A stretch of DNA of 64,000 bases, taken from assembly GCA_902615715.1 (NCBI GenBank), contig CACMQA010000002.1:1-64000 (forward strand), read 5' to 3'. The position numbers and the translations under genes were made by a program. The stretch comes from an uncultured Pelagibacteraceae bacterium (lineage in GTDB: Bacteria > Pseudomonadota > Alphaproteobacteria > Pelagibacterales > Pelagibacteraceae). A model generated the notes under the pieces. It saw only the letters and a list, made by a program, of their open reading frames with translations, did no database searches and was not told where the DNA came from. Numbering within the stretch: position 1 is the stretch's first letter; each line of letters opens with the position of its first letter. This document shows, piece by piece, positions 46,748 through 54,775 of the stretch.

Positions 46748-47060
46748 TAATATCTTTCAAATTTGATGTCTTGTTTTTAATATTAATAAAATCCGAAACG
46801 TCAAAAAATATTTTAGAATGAATAATTGGTTGATAGTTATTAATTGCAATTATATTTAATCTTTTTTCAATTTCAGATGGTGTGGTTAAATAAAAAAATT
46901 CTAACTGAGCTCTATTTAGATTTTTTTCTTTTAAAAGAATTTTGTCATTTATATTAGAGATTTTTTTTTCTATAAACCTTGCTTGATTTTTTATAATCGA
47001 TGTTATTATTAGAAAAGTAACAAAAATTACTATTGATACTATAAATTTAGTTTTAAACAT
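46719..47060 (-). CDS. ftsL: FtsL-like small divisome protein
   Basis: The 113-residue bitopic protein has one N-terminal membrane helix (about 5-22) followed by a heptad-like coiled-coil stretch (about 30-60) and LEFFYLTTPSEIEKRL, which matches the FtsL ending pattern (L-x-Y-L-T-x-P-x-x-I/L-E). It lies exactly between rsmH and ftsI, the canonical ftsL slot, overlapping both. Sequence conservation is low in this family, so context carries much of the call. Confidence 0.85.
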   Translation of the reverse strand: MFKTKFIVSIVIFVTFLIITSIIKNQARFIEKKISNINDKILLKEKNLNRAQLEFFYLTTPSEIEKRLNIIAINNYQPIIHSKIFFDVSDFINIKNKTSNLKDINEKKIEKKQ

Positions 47061-48063
47061 TGATAGCTTCCAAATCTAGGTATCTTTTAAATTTTCTTAT
47101 TAATTCAATCGGCTGTAAAAATTTATTCTTACTGCGAGTAGCAAATCTCAATTTTGCTGATCTGGCTCGAATATTATTATCTAATTCTTTTTTTGAAGGC
47201 CTTAACGTTTTATTTTTGTAATCATCAAATAATACCAAGTTAGAAGCTTTATTTTCAGGAAAATATCGAGATGGTCTAGATTTATTCTTTGAGAAATGAT
47301 TGAAAAAATATTTAACAATTCTATCTTCTAAAGAGTGAAAACTAATTACTAAAATTTTACCTCCTGGCTTTAATCTTTTTGTGGCATTAATAATTCCATT
47401 TATCAATTCCGTAATTTCTTTATTGACAAAAATTCTCAAAGCTTGAAAAGTTTTAGTGCAAGGATTTATCCTGCTTAAATAATTTTTTCTTTTACTTTTT
47501 TCAATTATCTTAACTAACTCAGATGTATTATTAATTTTTGTTGTTTTTCGATACTTAACAATATTTTTTGCAATTTTAGTTGCTTCTTTTTCCTCGCCTA
47601 AAATTTTAATTACTAATTTAAGATCTGCTTCACTTAAATTATTTACCGCATCAAAAGCTGAGATTTCATTTAACCCCATAGACATATCAAGTGATTTTAA
47701 AGATTTAAAAGAAAATCCTCTATTAAGATCATCAAGTTGAATAGAAGACAATCCTAAATCAAAAATTACTGCATCAACATATTCATTTGAAATAGTGTCT
47801 ATTTGACTAAACTTAATTTGATAAAATTTAAATCTTTTAGGAAATTTTTTTTCAAGCTCTCTAGCTTTAGGTAAGATTTGTTTGTCTCTATCATAAGCTT
47901 CAACAAAAGTGCTAGAAAATTTTAATATTTCCTTAGAGAAATTTCCTCCACCAAATGTACAATCAATAAATTTTCCTCCCTTAGAAACTGAAGCTATTTT
48001 TAAAACCTCTTCCAACATCACTGGAAAATGGGAGAATTCCAGTGATGAAGTTTGATTGTTCAT
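47053..48063 (-). CDS. rsmH: 16S rRNA m4C1402 methyltransferase RsmH (MraW)
   Basis: The 336-residue SAM-dependent methyltransferase has the family start FSHFPVMLEEVLK, the SAM-binding motif FIDCTFGGGNFSKEIL, DLGLSSIQLDD and the C-terminal ISFHSLEDRIVK and RPSKKELDNNIRARSAKLR. It N4-methylates C1402 in the ribosomal decoding centre. It normally follows mraZ directly; here ftsZ is inserted between them. Confidence 0.96.
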   Translation of the reverse strand: MNNQTSSLEFSHFPVMLEEVLKIASVSKGGKFIDCTFGGGNFSKEILKFSSTFVEAYDRDKQILPKARELEKKFPKRFKFYQIKFSQIDTISNEYVDAVIFDLGLSSIQLDDLNRGFSFKSLKSLDMSMGLNEISAFDAVNNLSEADLKLVIKILGEEKEATKIAKNIVKYRKTTKINNTSELVKIIEKSKRKNYLSRINPCTKTFQALRIFVNKEITELINGIINATKRLKPGGKILVISFHSLEDRIVKYFFNHFSKNKSRPSRYFPENKASNLVLFDDYKNKTLRPSKKELDNNIRARSAKLRFATRSKNKFLQPIELIRKFKRYLDLEAINV

Positions 48064-48081
48064 TGATACAAATTGATAACA

Positions 48082-49581
48082 TTAAAACTTTTGTTTTCTT
48101 AGAAATGCAGGTATTTCAAAATCTTCCTCCTCATCTAAATCTTGATCAAATAACTGATTGGAGTTTCTATTGTCTTGATTGTTAGTCTCAACATTAGTTT
48201 CATCTGTTTGATAGCTTTGGTCTTCGGAAAATAATTTTGGGGTATACTCCTCTTCAATATTTTCCAAGTTTGATAATGTATTTTCGTTATCATCTAAATT
48301 ATTATTCTCAATATAAGACGCACTTTCGATGGAAACACCTGCGGGAATGCTATTCGAAATTTGTCCTGAATCTGCATTTCCTCTAAGTAAATTTTCATTT
48401 TCTAGTTCATTATCTGCATTATTTAAATTGTCATCAAACTCTTCTTCCTCTTTATATTGAAAACTTTCATCAAGTTTCAATGCAGTATTACCATCTATAG
48501 AACTTAAAGCTTTATTGTCCAATCTTGAATTATGAGTAAATAAATTTTCAGAGTGACCTGTGCTTCTATTCTGAATACGTGAAACCATATTTAAAACAGT
48601 TTTATTTTCAGTTTGGTAGCCGTCCAACGCTGTAGCGACTATTGATACTCTTATTCTACCTGTCATATTTTCATCTTTGATTGCACCAAATATCAATTCA
48701 GCTTCTGGGTCTACTTCTGCTCTAATTTTGTTTACTGACTGGTCTACTTCAAACAATGTAAGATCGTTTCCGCCGGTTATATTAATCAGTAAACCTTTTG
48801 CTCCTTGAAGGGAATATTCATCAATGAGTGGATTGTTAAGAGCCATCTCGGTAGCTTCCATCGCTCTATTTTCTCCTTCGGCTTCACCTGTTCCCATCAT
48901 AGCTTTACCCATAGAACTCATTACAGTTTCTACATCAGCAAAATCAAGATTTATCATACCTGGTCTAACCATCAAATCAGTTACACTCTGAACTCCATGT
49001 TTTAAAACATTATTTGATAGATTAAATGACTCTTCAAATGTAGTTGTCTCGCTAGCAATTTTAAATAAATTTTGATTAGGCACAACAATAACTGTATCTA
49101 GATGTTTTTTAAATTCTTCTAACCCTTCAACCGCTCTTCTCATTCTTTTAGGGCCTTCATACGAAAATGGGAGAGTGGTTACACCGACAGTTAAAATATT
49201 TAATTCTCTAGCAGCTTTTGCAATTACATGAGAGGCCCCTGTACCAGTCCCACCTCCCATTCCTGAAGTAATAAAAACCATATTTGCGCCTTGGATATAA
49301 TTTATAATCTCATTAAGAGACTCGTCAGCTGCTGCTTGTCCTATATCGTGTTTTGCTCCTGCTCCTAAACCTTTTGTTAAATTCATTCCAATTTGAATTT
49401 TTGCATCGGCTTTGCTCATTTTTAAATCTTGCGCATCAGTATTAACTGCTACAAACTCTACACCTTCCATCCCAGAATTAATCATCGCATTTATAGCATT
49501 TCCCCCTGCTCCCCCTACACCTAAAACTAGTATTCTAGGTTTACATTCTTTCAGTTCTCCTCCACCTATATTTATACTCAT
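48082..49581 (-). CDS. ftsZ: FtsZ, tubulin-like division GTPase
   Basis: The 499-residue protein has the full GTPase core: [17 protein letters not shown], the GTP signature GGGTGTG at 109-115, and the T7 loop [11 protein letters not shown] (about 211-221). A long acidic Asn/Glu/Asp-rich linker (about 320-480) leads to the conserved C-terminal peptide [10 protein letters not shown] that binds FtsA and partners. The start overlaps the mraZ stop by one base (TAATG). Position is unusual: the textbook slot after ftsA is vacant in this cluster. Confidence 0.98.
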   Translation of the reverse strand: MSINIGGGELKECKPRILVLGVGGAGGNAINAMINSGMEGVEFVAVNTDAQDLKMSKADAKIQIGMNLTKGLGAGAKHDIGQAAADESLNEIINYIQGANMVFITSGMGGGTGTGASHVIAKAARELNILTVGVTTLPFSYEGPKRMRRAVEGLEEFKKHLDTVIVVPNQNLFKIASETTTFEESFNLSNNVLKHGVQSVTDLMVRPGMINLDFADVETVMSSMGKAMMGTGEAEGENRAMEATEMALNNPLIDEYSLQGAKGLLINITGGNDLTLFEVDQSVNKIRAEVDPEAELIFGAIKDENMTGRIRVSIVATALDGYQTENKTVLNMVSRIQNRSTGHSENLFTHNSRLDNKALSSIDGNTALKLDESFQYKEEEEFDDNLNNADNELENENLLRGNADSGQISNSIPAGVSIESASYIENNNLDDNENTLSNLENIEEEYTPKLFSEDQSYQTDETNVETNNQDNRNSNQLFDQDLDEEEDFEIPAFLRKQKF

Positions 49582-50042
49582 TACAGTTCTCCCTTCTGTT
49601 TAGTTTCCCATTTTAAGTTAGATCTATTTAGAAAAGCTTTCTTTCTTGCTACAACTTTGAATTTTTCAAAATTTTTTGGTTCCCAAATCTGAAAGGTTTT
49701 TCCAAGGCCAACAAATAAAATATTATTTTTTATATTTGCATGATTCAACAGTTTATCAGATAAAGATACTCGTCCCTCGGTATCAAATTGTAAGTTTTCG
49801 CTATCTGATAATATTGAGGTTGCAAAAAAATCTCTTTTTTCCTCAAAAGGGTTCAATGTATCAATGGTATTAGAAAGTTTTTCAATTCGATCTTGAGAGC
49901 AACCTTCTAGTGCTGGGTGATTAAAAGAAGGATAGCTTATGAATCCGTTATAGCCCATTGAATTAAGATGAGATCTAAATGTAGCTGGCACTGATACACG
50001 TCCTTTTTTGTCTATTTTGTTCTCGAAACTTGATAAAAACAT
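49581..50042 (-). CDS. mraZ: MraZ, transcriptional regulator of the dcw cluster
   Basis: The 153-residue protein has two SpoVT/AbrB-like MraZ half-domains. [13 protein letters not shown] (about residues 11-23) and [13 protein letters not shown] (about residues 82-94) are the paired DxKGRxxxP motifs. It represses the dcw operon by binding repeated TGGG boxes in its own promoter, and such boxes are present upstream. Start ATG 50042. Confidence 0.95.
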   Translation of the reverse strand: MFLSSFENKIDKKGRVSVPATFRSHLNSMGYNGFISYPSFNHPALEGCSQDRIEKLSNTIDTLNPFEEKRDFFATSILSDSENLQFDTEGRVSLSDKLLNHANIKNNILFVGLGKTFQIWEPKNFEKFKVVARKKAFLNRSNLKWETKQKGEL

Positions 50043-50093
50043 ATTTGTATAAAACCTTACTAATTTTAAAATTTTCCAATATATCCTCCATTA

Positions 50094-50128
50094 TGGGATT
50101 TAATGGGATAGTATGGGTTTTTATGGAT
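50094..50128 (-). promoter_or_regulatory. MraZ operator: four boxes at 10-bp spacing
   Basis: On the plus strand TGGG occurs at 50094, 50104 and 50114 and TGGA at 50124, each exactly 10 bp apart and each embedded in ATGGGAT-like units. That is the known MraZ recognition pattern of TGGGN repeats with 5-base spacers. The boxes lie inside the promoter spacer and over the -10 element, so bound MraZ would block RNA polymerase. Confidence 0.85.
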
Positions 50129-50135
50129 TAGTCAA
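50108..50135 (-). promoter_or_regulatory. dcw (mraZ) sigma-70 promoter
   Basis: On the minus strand TTGACT (50130-50135) and TACTAT (50108-50113) have a 16-base spacer, close to consensus. Start of transcription would fall near 50100, giving a leader of about 60 bases before mraZ. The MraZ boxes overlap it. It probably drives the 17 genes down to lpxC, bamD and ligA, since no gap larger than about 75 bases interrupts them. Confidence 0.7.
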
Positions 50136-50190
50136 TATCTATTATGCTTATAGATGAGTACAAAGGCAGAACAAATATTACTATATATGA

Positions 50191-50553
50191 TAGGCCAGAT
50201 AATCTATAAGCCGGGTTCTGTCATTTAAGATATTATTTATCTAGACTTAGACTCGCGCCCAAGTTCAAGCGGTTAACCCAGAAGACTAACTAAAGACTGT
50301 TTTTAGTGTTTTCACACATTGTCTTCTCTATTTAACCTTGCTCCCAGTGGGGTTTGCCATGCGTTTTTTGTTACCAAAAAACCGGTGAGCTCTTACCTCG
50401 CCGTTTCACCCTTGCCTTGATAAGGCGGTTTATTTTCTGTGGCACTATCCCTGAAGTCACCTTCGCCAGCTATTAACTGGCACTGTGTCTTTATGGAGCC
50501 CGGACTTTCCTCTATTAATTAAATAATAGCAATCATCCAATTATCTGGCGATT
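50191..50553 (-). ncRNA. rnpB: RNase P catalytic RNA
   Basis: The minus strand contains the conserved RNase P core: GAGGAAAGTCCGGGCTCC near the 5' end, AGGGTGAAACGGCGAGGTAA in the middle, GGCAAACCCCACTGGGAGCAA, and near the 3' end GACAGAACCCGGCTTAT. The outer stem P1 closes through GCCAGATAAT near the 5' end pairing with ATTATCTGGC at the 3' end. It is the type A architecture common to proteobacteria and cleaves 5' leaders from tRNA precursors. Ends are set from the P1 pairing and are good to a few bases. Confidence 0.95.
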
Positions 50554-50565
50554 GATTATTAAATA

Positions 50566-50571
50566 ATTATA
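50566..50571 (-). promoter_or_regulatory. -10 element of the rnpB promoter
   Basis: A perfect TATAAT on the minus strand lies about 8-12 bases upstream of the rnpB 5' end predicted from P1, the right distance for a -10 box. The -35 is poor (TTTCTA-like at 17-18 bases). It lies in the 42-base gap after the amidase stop, so rnpB has its own promoter. Confidence 0.55.
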
Positions 50572-50595
50572 ACGAAATAATCAAGATGTAGAAAA

Positions 50596-51306
50596 TCAAT
50601 TGGCTAAAAAATGGCTAATTTTAAGGGTTTTTTGACTAATTTTGCCAGTTACTTTTTCTGGTAAATAGTGCTGCTGAAAAGATTTTATTACCCTATTTTC
50701 TCTTTTATTTTTTTTATTAATACTAAAATATTTATAACCGATCTTTTTTAAATTTTTAAAAAATAAAGCTCTTATTTTTTTGGGATTTTCCGCTTTTATT
50801 CTTTTGTTTTTTTTTATGTACCACTTTCCAAGTTGATGTGAACTTAACTTTTTCCAAGGAAATTTTTCACCAGGATCAATTTTTCTCAAAGGAGCAATAT
50901 CAGAGTGGCCTAAAAAATTTTCTTTTTTAATTGAATACTTTTTTTTTAAAATTTTACATAATCGAATTAAACTATTAATTTGCCTTGGGCTAAATTTTTG
51001 ATAACCAAATTTATGACCTTTGTTAGTTAATTCAATTCCAAGGGAATATTTATTTAAATTTACATATTGTTTCCATTTAGATTTTCCAGCGTGCCAGGCT
51101 ATATTTCTATCCTCGACCATCCTTGTTACTATTCCTCTACGATTGATGAAATAATGACAGCTTACTTTATAACGTGGGTTTTTAAGTCTATTGATAGATT
51201 CAATTTCTGATTGCATTCCTGTATAGTGTATTATTACAAATTTAATATTTGCTTTTAATCTTGTTTTTTTTGAGTGATTTGGGGAATAATTAGCTAATAT
51301 TTTCAT
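50596..51306 (-). CDS. N-acetylmuramoyl-L-alanine amidase (amidase_2 / AmiD-like)
   Basis: The 236-residue zinc amidase cleaves the MurNAc-L-Ala bond of peptidoglycan or muropeptides. Zinc ligands are the histidine in VIIHYTGM, the histidine in LGHSDIAPLRKIDPG with the catalytic acid/lysine region, and a middle histidine in IAWHAGKSKW. The C-terminal 70 residues, Lys-rich, resemble a worn peptidoglycan-binding domain (IKSFQQHYLPEKVTGKIS). No signal peptide is evident, so it may be a cytoplasmic muropeptide recycler of AmpD type. It is adjacent to rnpB and divergent from mlaA. Confidence 0.9.
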   Translation of the reverse strand: MKILANYSPNHSKKTRLKANIKFVIIHYTGMQSEIESINRLKNPRYKVSCHYFINRRGIVTRMVEDRNIAWHAGKSKWKQYVNLNKYSLGIELTNKGHKFGYQKFSPRQINSLIRLCKILKKKYSIKKENFLGHSDIAPLRKIDPGEKFPWKKLSSHQLGKWYIKKNKRIKAENPKKIRALFFKNLKKIGYKYFSINKKNKRENRVIKSFQQHYLPEKVTGKISQKTLKISHFLAN

Positions 51307-51407
51307 ATTATATTTAAGCTTAAATATCTTATTTTAGTCAATTTTAAGCTAAATTTTATATAGAATATAGGATAAAATTATATATATAGCCGAGATACTA
51401 TTTAATT
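51307..51407. other. divergent promoter gap between amidase and mlaA
   Basis: The 101-base gap is AT-rich. It contains the palindrome TTTAAGCTTAAA and, 24 bases on, a related half TTTTAAGCTAAA, which could be a paired operator. TATA-rich stretches on both strands could serve as -10 elements. I cannot name a regulator. Confidence 0.25.
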
Positions 51408-52142
51408 ATGAAAAAAGTAAAACTTATTTTATCAGTTTTAGCATTAACATTAGTATTAAAATCTAATGCTAACTCAGCTGAAGAATGCTTTGAAAAGACT
51501 AGTAGAGCAATTTTTAAGTTTAATATGGCTTTAGATGACATTATTTTGGAGCCTTTAGCAAAAGGATATAATAAATTACCTTCTCCTATAAGAACTGGAA
51601 CGAGTAACTTCACATCAAATATTGGAACACTGTTGTCAATTCCAAATAATATTTTGCAAGGTAATTTTAAACAACTAGGGCATTCTGTTGGAAGCTTTGC
51701 GGTAAATACTACTGTAGGCATTCTCGGTTTTTTAAACCCGGCAGAAAGAATTGGTTTAAAGCCTCATAAAGAAGATGTTGGTCAAACTTTAGGTTCTTAT
51801 GGAATAGGGCCTGGATGTTACTTTGTCCTTCCAATATTAGGGCCTACTACCGCTCGAGACTCTATAGGATTGATAGCTGATACTTTTGTTGACCCCTTTG
51901 CTCACGTGACTATTCGAGAAAAAGAATTGTTGGGTGCCTCAGGTAATTCTTTGGACTACTATTCTATTAAAGCGACAGGCGCAGTTGATTTTAGAGCAGA
52001 TAATGAAAAGAATTTTGAAAGTCTAGAGAAAAACTCTATAGACCTTTACTCGTCATTGAAAAGTATATATTTACAAGATAGAGAAAATAAAATCAAAAAC
52101 TCTATCGAAGATGAAGATGAATGGGGCAATTTAGATAACTAG
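51408..52142 (+). CDS. mlaA: MlaA/VacJ-family outer membrane lipid-asymmetry protein
   Basis: The 244-residue protein has a signal peptide (about 1-24) and the VacJ core: RAIFKFNMALDDIILEPLAKGYNKLP, NFTSNIGTLLSIPNNILQG, RIGLKPHKEDVGQTLGSYGIGPGCYFVLPILGPTTARD and DPF. It removes mislocalised phospholipids from the outer leaflet and passes them to MlaC. There is no lipobox in the signal (SAEEC is not one), so it is probably a soluble or OmpC-anchored form, unlike E. coli MlaA. mlaC follows after 7 bases. Confidence 0.93.
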   Translation: MKKVKLILSVLALTLVLKSNANSAEECFEKTSRAIFKFNMALDDIILEPLAKGYNKLPSPIRTGTSNFTSNIGTLLSIPNNILQGNFKQLGHSVGSFAVNTTVGILGFLNPAERIGLKPHKEDVGQTLGSYGIGPGCYFVLPILGPTTARDSIGLIADTFVDPFAHVTIREKELLGASGNSLDYYSIKATGAVDFRADNEKNFESLEKNSIDLYSSLKSIYLQDRENKIKNSIEDEDEWGNLDN

Positions 52143-52149
52143 TTTTAAG

Positions 52150-52746
52150 ATGAAAAAAATAGTTATTTATTATGTTTCGTTATTTATATTATTTCAAAGC
52201 AATCTGTTAGCTTATAGCTCAAATCCAAAAGATTTTGTTTACGAAATGGTTAACGATGCTATCAGTAAATTAGCTGATAAAAATTTAAACCAAAATCAAA
52301 AATCAATTTTCATTGAAAAAATAGCTCGAGAGAATGTTGATATTAAGGGATTAGGACTCTATACACTGGGGGAACTAAGAAAATCAGCTGCTAAAGAAAA
52401 TGTTTCGAACTTTCAAAAGTCTTTTGAAAAATATTTTTTGAAGAGTCTCACTTCAAGATTAACAGATTACTCTTCAAGCAAATTTGAAATAATAGGAGAA
52501 GATAAGAAAAGTTCTAATTATACTATTATAAAATCGAAAGTTATCCCAAACGATGGTGGTCCAGAAATAAAAATTGATTGGAGAATCTATACGAAAAACC
52601 CTGAAAAACCTTTGATCAGAGATTTGATAGTTGAAGGATTGAGTTTAGCTAGAACTCAAAAAGAAGAGTTTGCCTCAATATTAAGCTCAAACAATAATGA
52701 TATTGAAATTTTAATTGATAAATTAGAGGAGTTCGTCAATAACTAG
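52150..52746 (+). CDS. mlaC: MlaC/Ttg2D-family periplasmic phospholipid carrier
   Basis: The 198-residue protein has a signal peptide (about 1-21) and the MlaC domain. QKSIFIEKIARENVDIKGLGLYTLGELRK, FQKSFEKYFLKSL and EIKIDWRIY are the recognisable segments. It shuttles phospholipids across the periplasm between MlaA and the inner-membrane MlaFEDB transporter, whose genes are not in this window. It is co-directional with mlaA, 7 bases apart. Confidence 0.92.
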   Translation: MKKIVIYYVSLFILFQSNLLAYSSNPKDFVYEMVNDAISKLADKNLNQNQKSIFIEKIARENVDIKGLGLYTLGELRKSAAKENVSNFQKSFEKYFLKSLTSRLTDYSSSKFEIIGEDKKSSNYTIIKSKVIPNDGGPEIKIDWRIYTKNPEKPLIRDLIVEGLSLARTQKEEFASILSSNNNDIEILIDKLEEFVNN

Positions 52747-52751
52747 TTTAT

Positions 52752-52828
52752 TGGTGGGCCCGCCAGGACTCGAACCTGGGACCAATACATTATGAGTGTA
52801 CTGCTCTAACCAACTGAGCTACAGGCCC
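52752..52828 (-). tRNA. tRNA with CAU anticodon, probably tRNA-Ile2 (lysidine type)
   Basis: 77 bases fold as a complete cloverleaf: acceptor GGGCCTG/CGGGCCC, D-arm GCTC..GAGC, anticodon loop CTCATAA with CAU, T-arm CCAGG-TTCGAGT-CCTGG, discriminator A, and encoded CCA. CAU could mean initiator Met, elongator Met or Ile2. The acceptor stem carries C4-G69 and C5-G68, the pairs TilS uses to recognise tRNA-Ile2, and the stem resembles alphaproteobacterial tRNA-Ile(GAU), so Ile2 is favoured; elongator Met is the alternative. Confidence 0.9.
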
Positions 52829-52856
52829 AAAATTAATACTGTTATATCACAATAAA

Positions 52857-54722
52857 TTATTTTTCTAAGAAACTTTTTAGTTGTTTCGATCTACTAGGAT
52901 GTTTGAGTTTTCGAAGGGCTTTTGCTTCTATTTGTCTAATTCTTTCTCTTGTAACGGAAAATTGTAAACCTACTTCTTCTAAAGTGTGATCAGTGTTCAT
53001 TCCTATACCGAAACGCATTCTCAAAACTCTTTCTTCTCTCGGAGTAAGTGATGCTAAAATTTTTGTAGTTGACTCACTTAAATTTGATTGAATAGCTGTA
53101 TCAAGTGGTTGAAGTGCATTTTTGTCTTCTATAAAATCACCTAAACTACTATCTTCTTCATCTCCGACTGGAGTTTCAAGTGATACTGGCTCTTTTGCAA
53201 TTTTAAGAACTTTTCTTACTTTCTCAAGTGGCATTGCTAATTTTTTTGCTAATTCCTCTGGTGTTGGTTCTCTTCCGAACTCACTCATTATTTGTCTTTG
53301 AGTTCTAACAATTTTATTTATTGTCTCAATCATGTGCACAGGTATTCTTATAGTTCTTGCTTGATCTGCAATTGATCTGGTAATGGCCTGTCTAATCCAC
53401 CAAGTTGCATATGTTGAAAATTTATAACCTCTTCGATATTCAAACTTGTCCACGGCCTTCATTAAACCAATATTTCCCTCTTGAATTAAATCTAAAAATT
53501 GAAGCCCTCTATTGGTATATTTTTTTGCTATTGATATTACTAGTCTCAAATTTGCTTCAACCATTTCTTTTTTAGCAATTCTTGACTCTCTTTCACCTTT
53601 TTGAATCCTGCTTACTAATTTTTTAAACTCCCCAACCGATAAACCAATTTTTTTACTAAATTCAACTAATCTATCTCTTATTTCAGTAAAATCTTTTTTA
53701 TACTTTTTAAAAAAAGCTTTCCACGCTGGATTTTCTTTTAAAAAAGATTCAAATTTTGGATTTATTTCATTTCCTAAATAATATTTTAAAAATTCCTCAC
53801 GGGAAATCTTATTATCCATCGCCAATCTTAAAAGCACTCCCTCTAATGAGACAATTTTTTTATTTTCCTTGTAGTGTGATTGAACTAATTCTTCAACTAC
53901 GTGTGGAGCTAATTGTAAATTTTTAAAATTATCAACTAATATTTCTTGTATCTTCTTAAAATTTTTGTTTTTAGATACCGATAATTCTTTTGAAGCTAAT
54001 AAGCATTCTAGTTTTTCAACTTGATATTTTTTAAGTTTTGAATAATTTTTATTTAAAGAATCCAAAATATTAATTATTTTAGGTTTTATTTCCTCTTCCA
54101 TTTTAGCAAGGGAAACATTAAACTCATCGTCTTCGGCATTTGTGTTAACATCTGTTTTTTCTGAATTATCAGTTTTTTCTTTCTCTTTCTTTTGATTATT
54201 TTTTTTATTTATTTTCAAATCATCATCTTCGTCTAAAGAGTCAAAATCCTCATAAGTTGAGTCAATATCAATTATATCTCTAACTAACATTTGTTGACTT
54301 TCGATTTGTTCTTTCCACTCGAATATTTTTTTTCCAATTATAGGACTTTGAGTTAATGCATTGATCATTACATCTTTTCCTGCCTCTATTCTTTTAGCTA
54401 TAGCGATTTCACCCTCTCTAGAAAGTAGTTCTACACCACCCATTTCTCTAAGATACATTCTGATTGGGTCATCACTTTTATCGGATGTTTTTTCCTCAGT
54501 CTGAGTTGTGGTTTCTTTCTTCTTATTAGATTGATATTGGGATTTTTTTTCGACAAGAGTTATTTTTTCATCAACAAGAATAATGAAAGTTTTCTCAATA
54601 TTTTCTTGGGTTCCGTTTCTTTTGCCTAAAGATTTTGCAAGTTCCTCGTAGGTGATAAAGCCCCTATGTTTTCCCTTATCAAGCAATCTTTCAAATGATT
54701 TTGTAATGAGTTTTTCAGCCAT
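52857..54722 (-). CDS. rpoD: primary sigma factor (sigma-70)
   Basis: The 621-residue housekeeping sigma factor directs RNA polymerase to -35/-10 promoters. N-terminal region 1.1-like helices are followed by [21 protein letters not shown] (region 1.2) and a long acidic non-conserved insert. Region 2 has [20 protein letters not shown] and [15 protein letters not shown]; region 3 follows; region 4 has [15 protein letters not shown] and [20 protein letters not shown]. It follows dnaG in the direction yqeY-dnaG-rpoD from 57021. Confidence 0.97.
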   Translation of the reverse strand: MAEKLITKSFERLLDKGKHRGFITYEELAKSLGKRNGTQENIEKTFIILVDEKITLVEKKSQYQSNKKKETTTQTEEKTSDKSDDPIRMYLREMGGVELLSREGEIAIAKRIEAGKDVMINALTQSPIIGKKIFEWKEQIESQQMLVRDIIDIDSTYEDFDSLDEDDDLKINKKNNQKKEKEKTDNSEKTDVNTNAEDDEFNVSLAKMEEEIKPKIINILDSLNKNYSKLKKYQVEKLECLLASKELSVSKNKNFKKIQEILVDNFKNLQLAPHVVEELVQSHYKENKKIVSLEGVLLRLAMDNKISREEFLKYYLGNEINPKFESFLKENPAWKAFFKKYKKDFTEIRDRLVEFSKKIGLSVGEFKKLVSRIQKGERESRIAKKEMVEANLRLVISIAKKYTNRGLQFLDLIQEGNIGLMKAVDKFEYRRGYKFSTYATWWIRQAITRSIADQARTIRIPVHMIETINKIVRTQRQIMSEFGREPTPEELAKKLAMPLEKVRKVLKIAKEPVSLETPVGDEEDSSLGDFIEDKNALQPLDTAIQSNLSESTTKILASLTPREERVLRMRFGIGMNTDHTLEEVGLQFSVTRERIRQIEAKALRKLKHPSRSKQLKSFLEK

Positions 54723-54775
54723 AATTGAGTAGAGGAATATATATAATGACTAAGTCCAAAAAATCTATACTTTTT

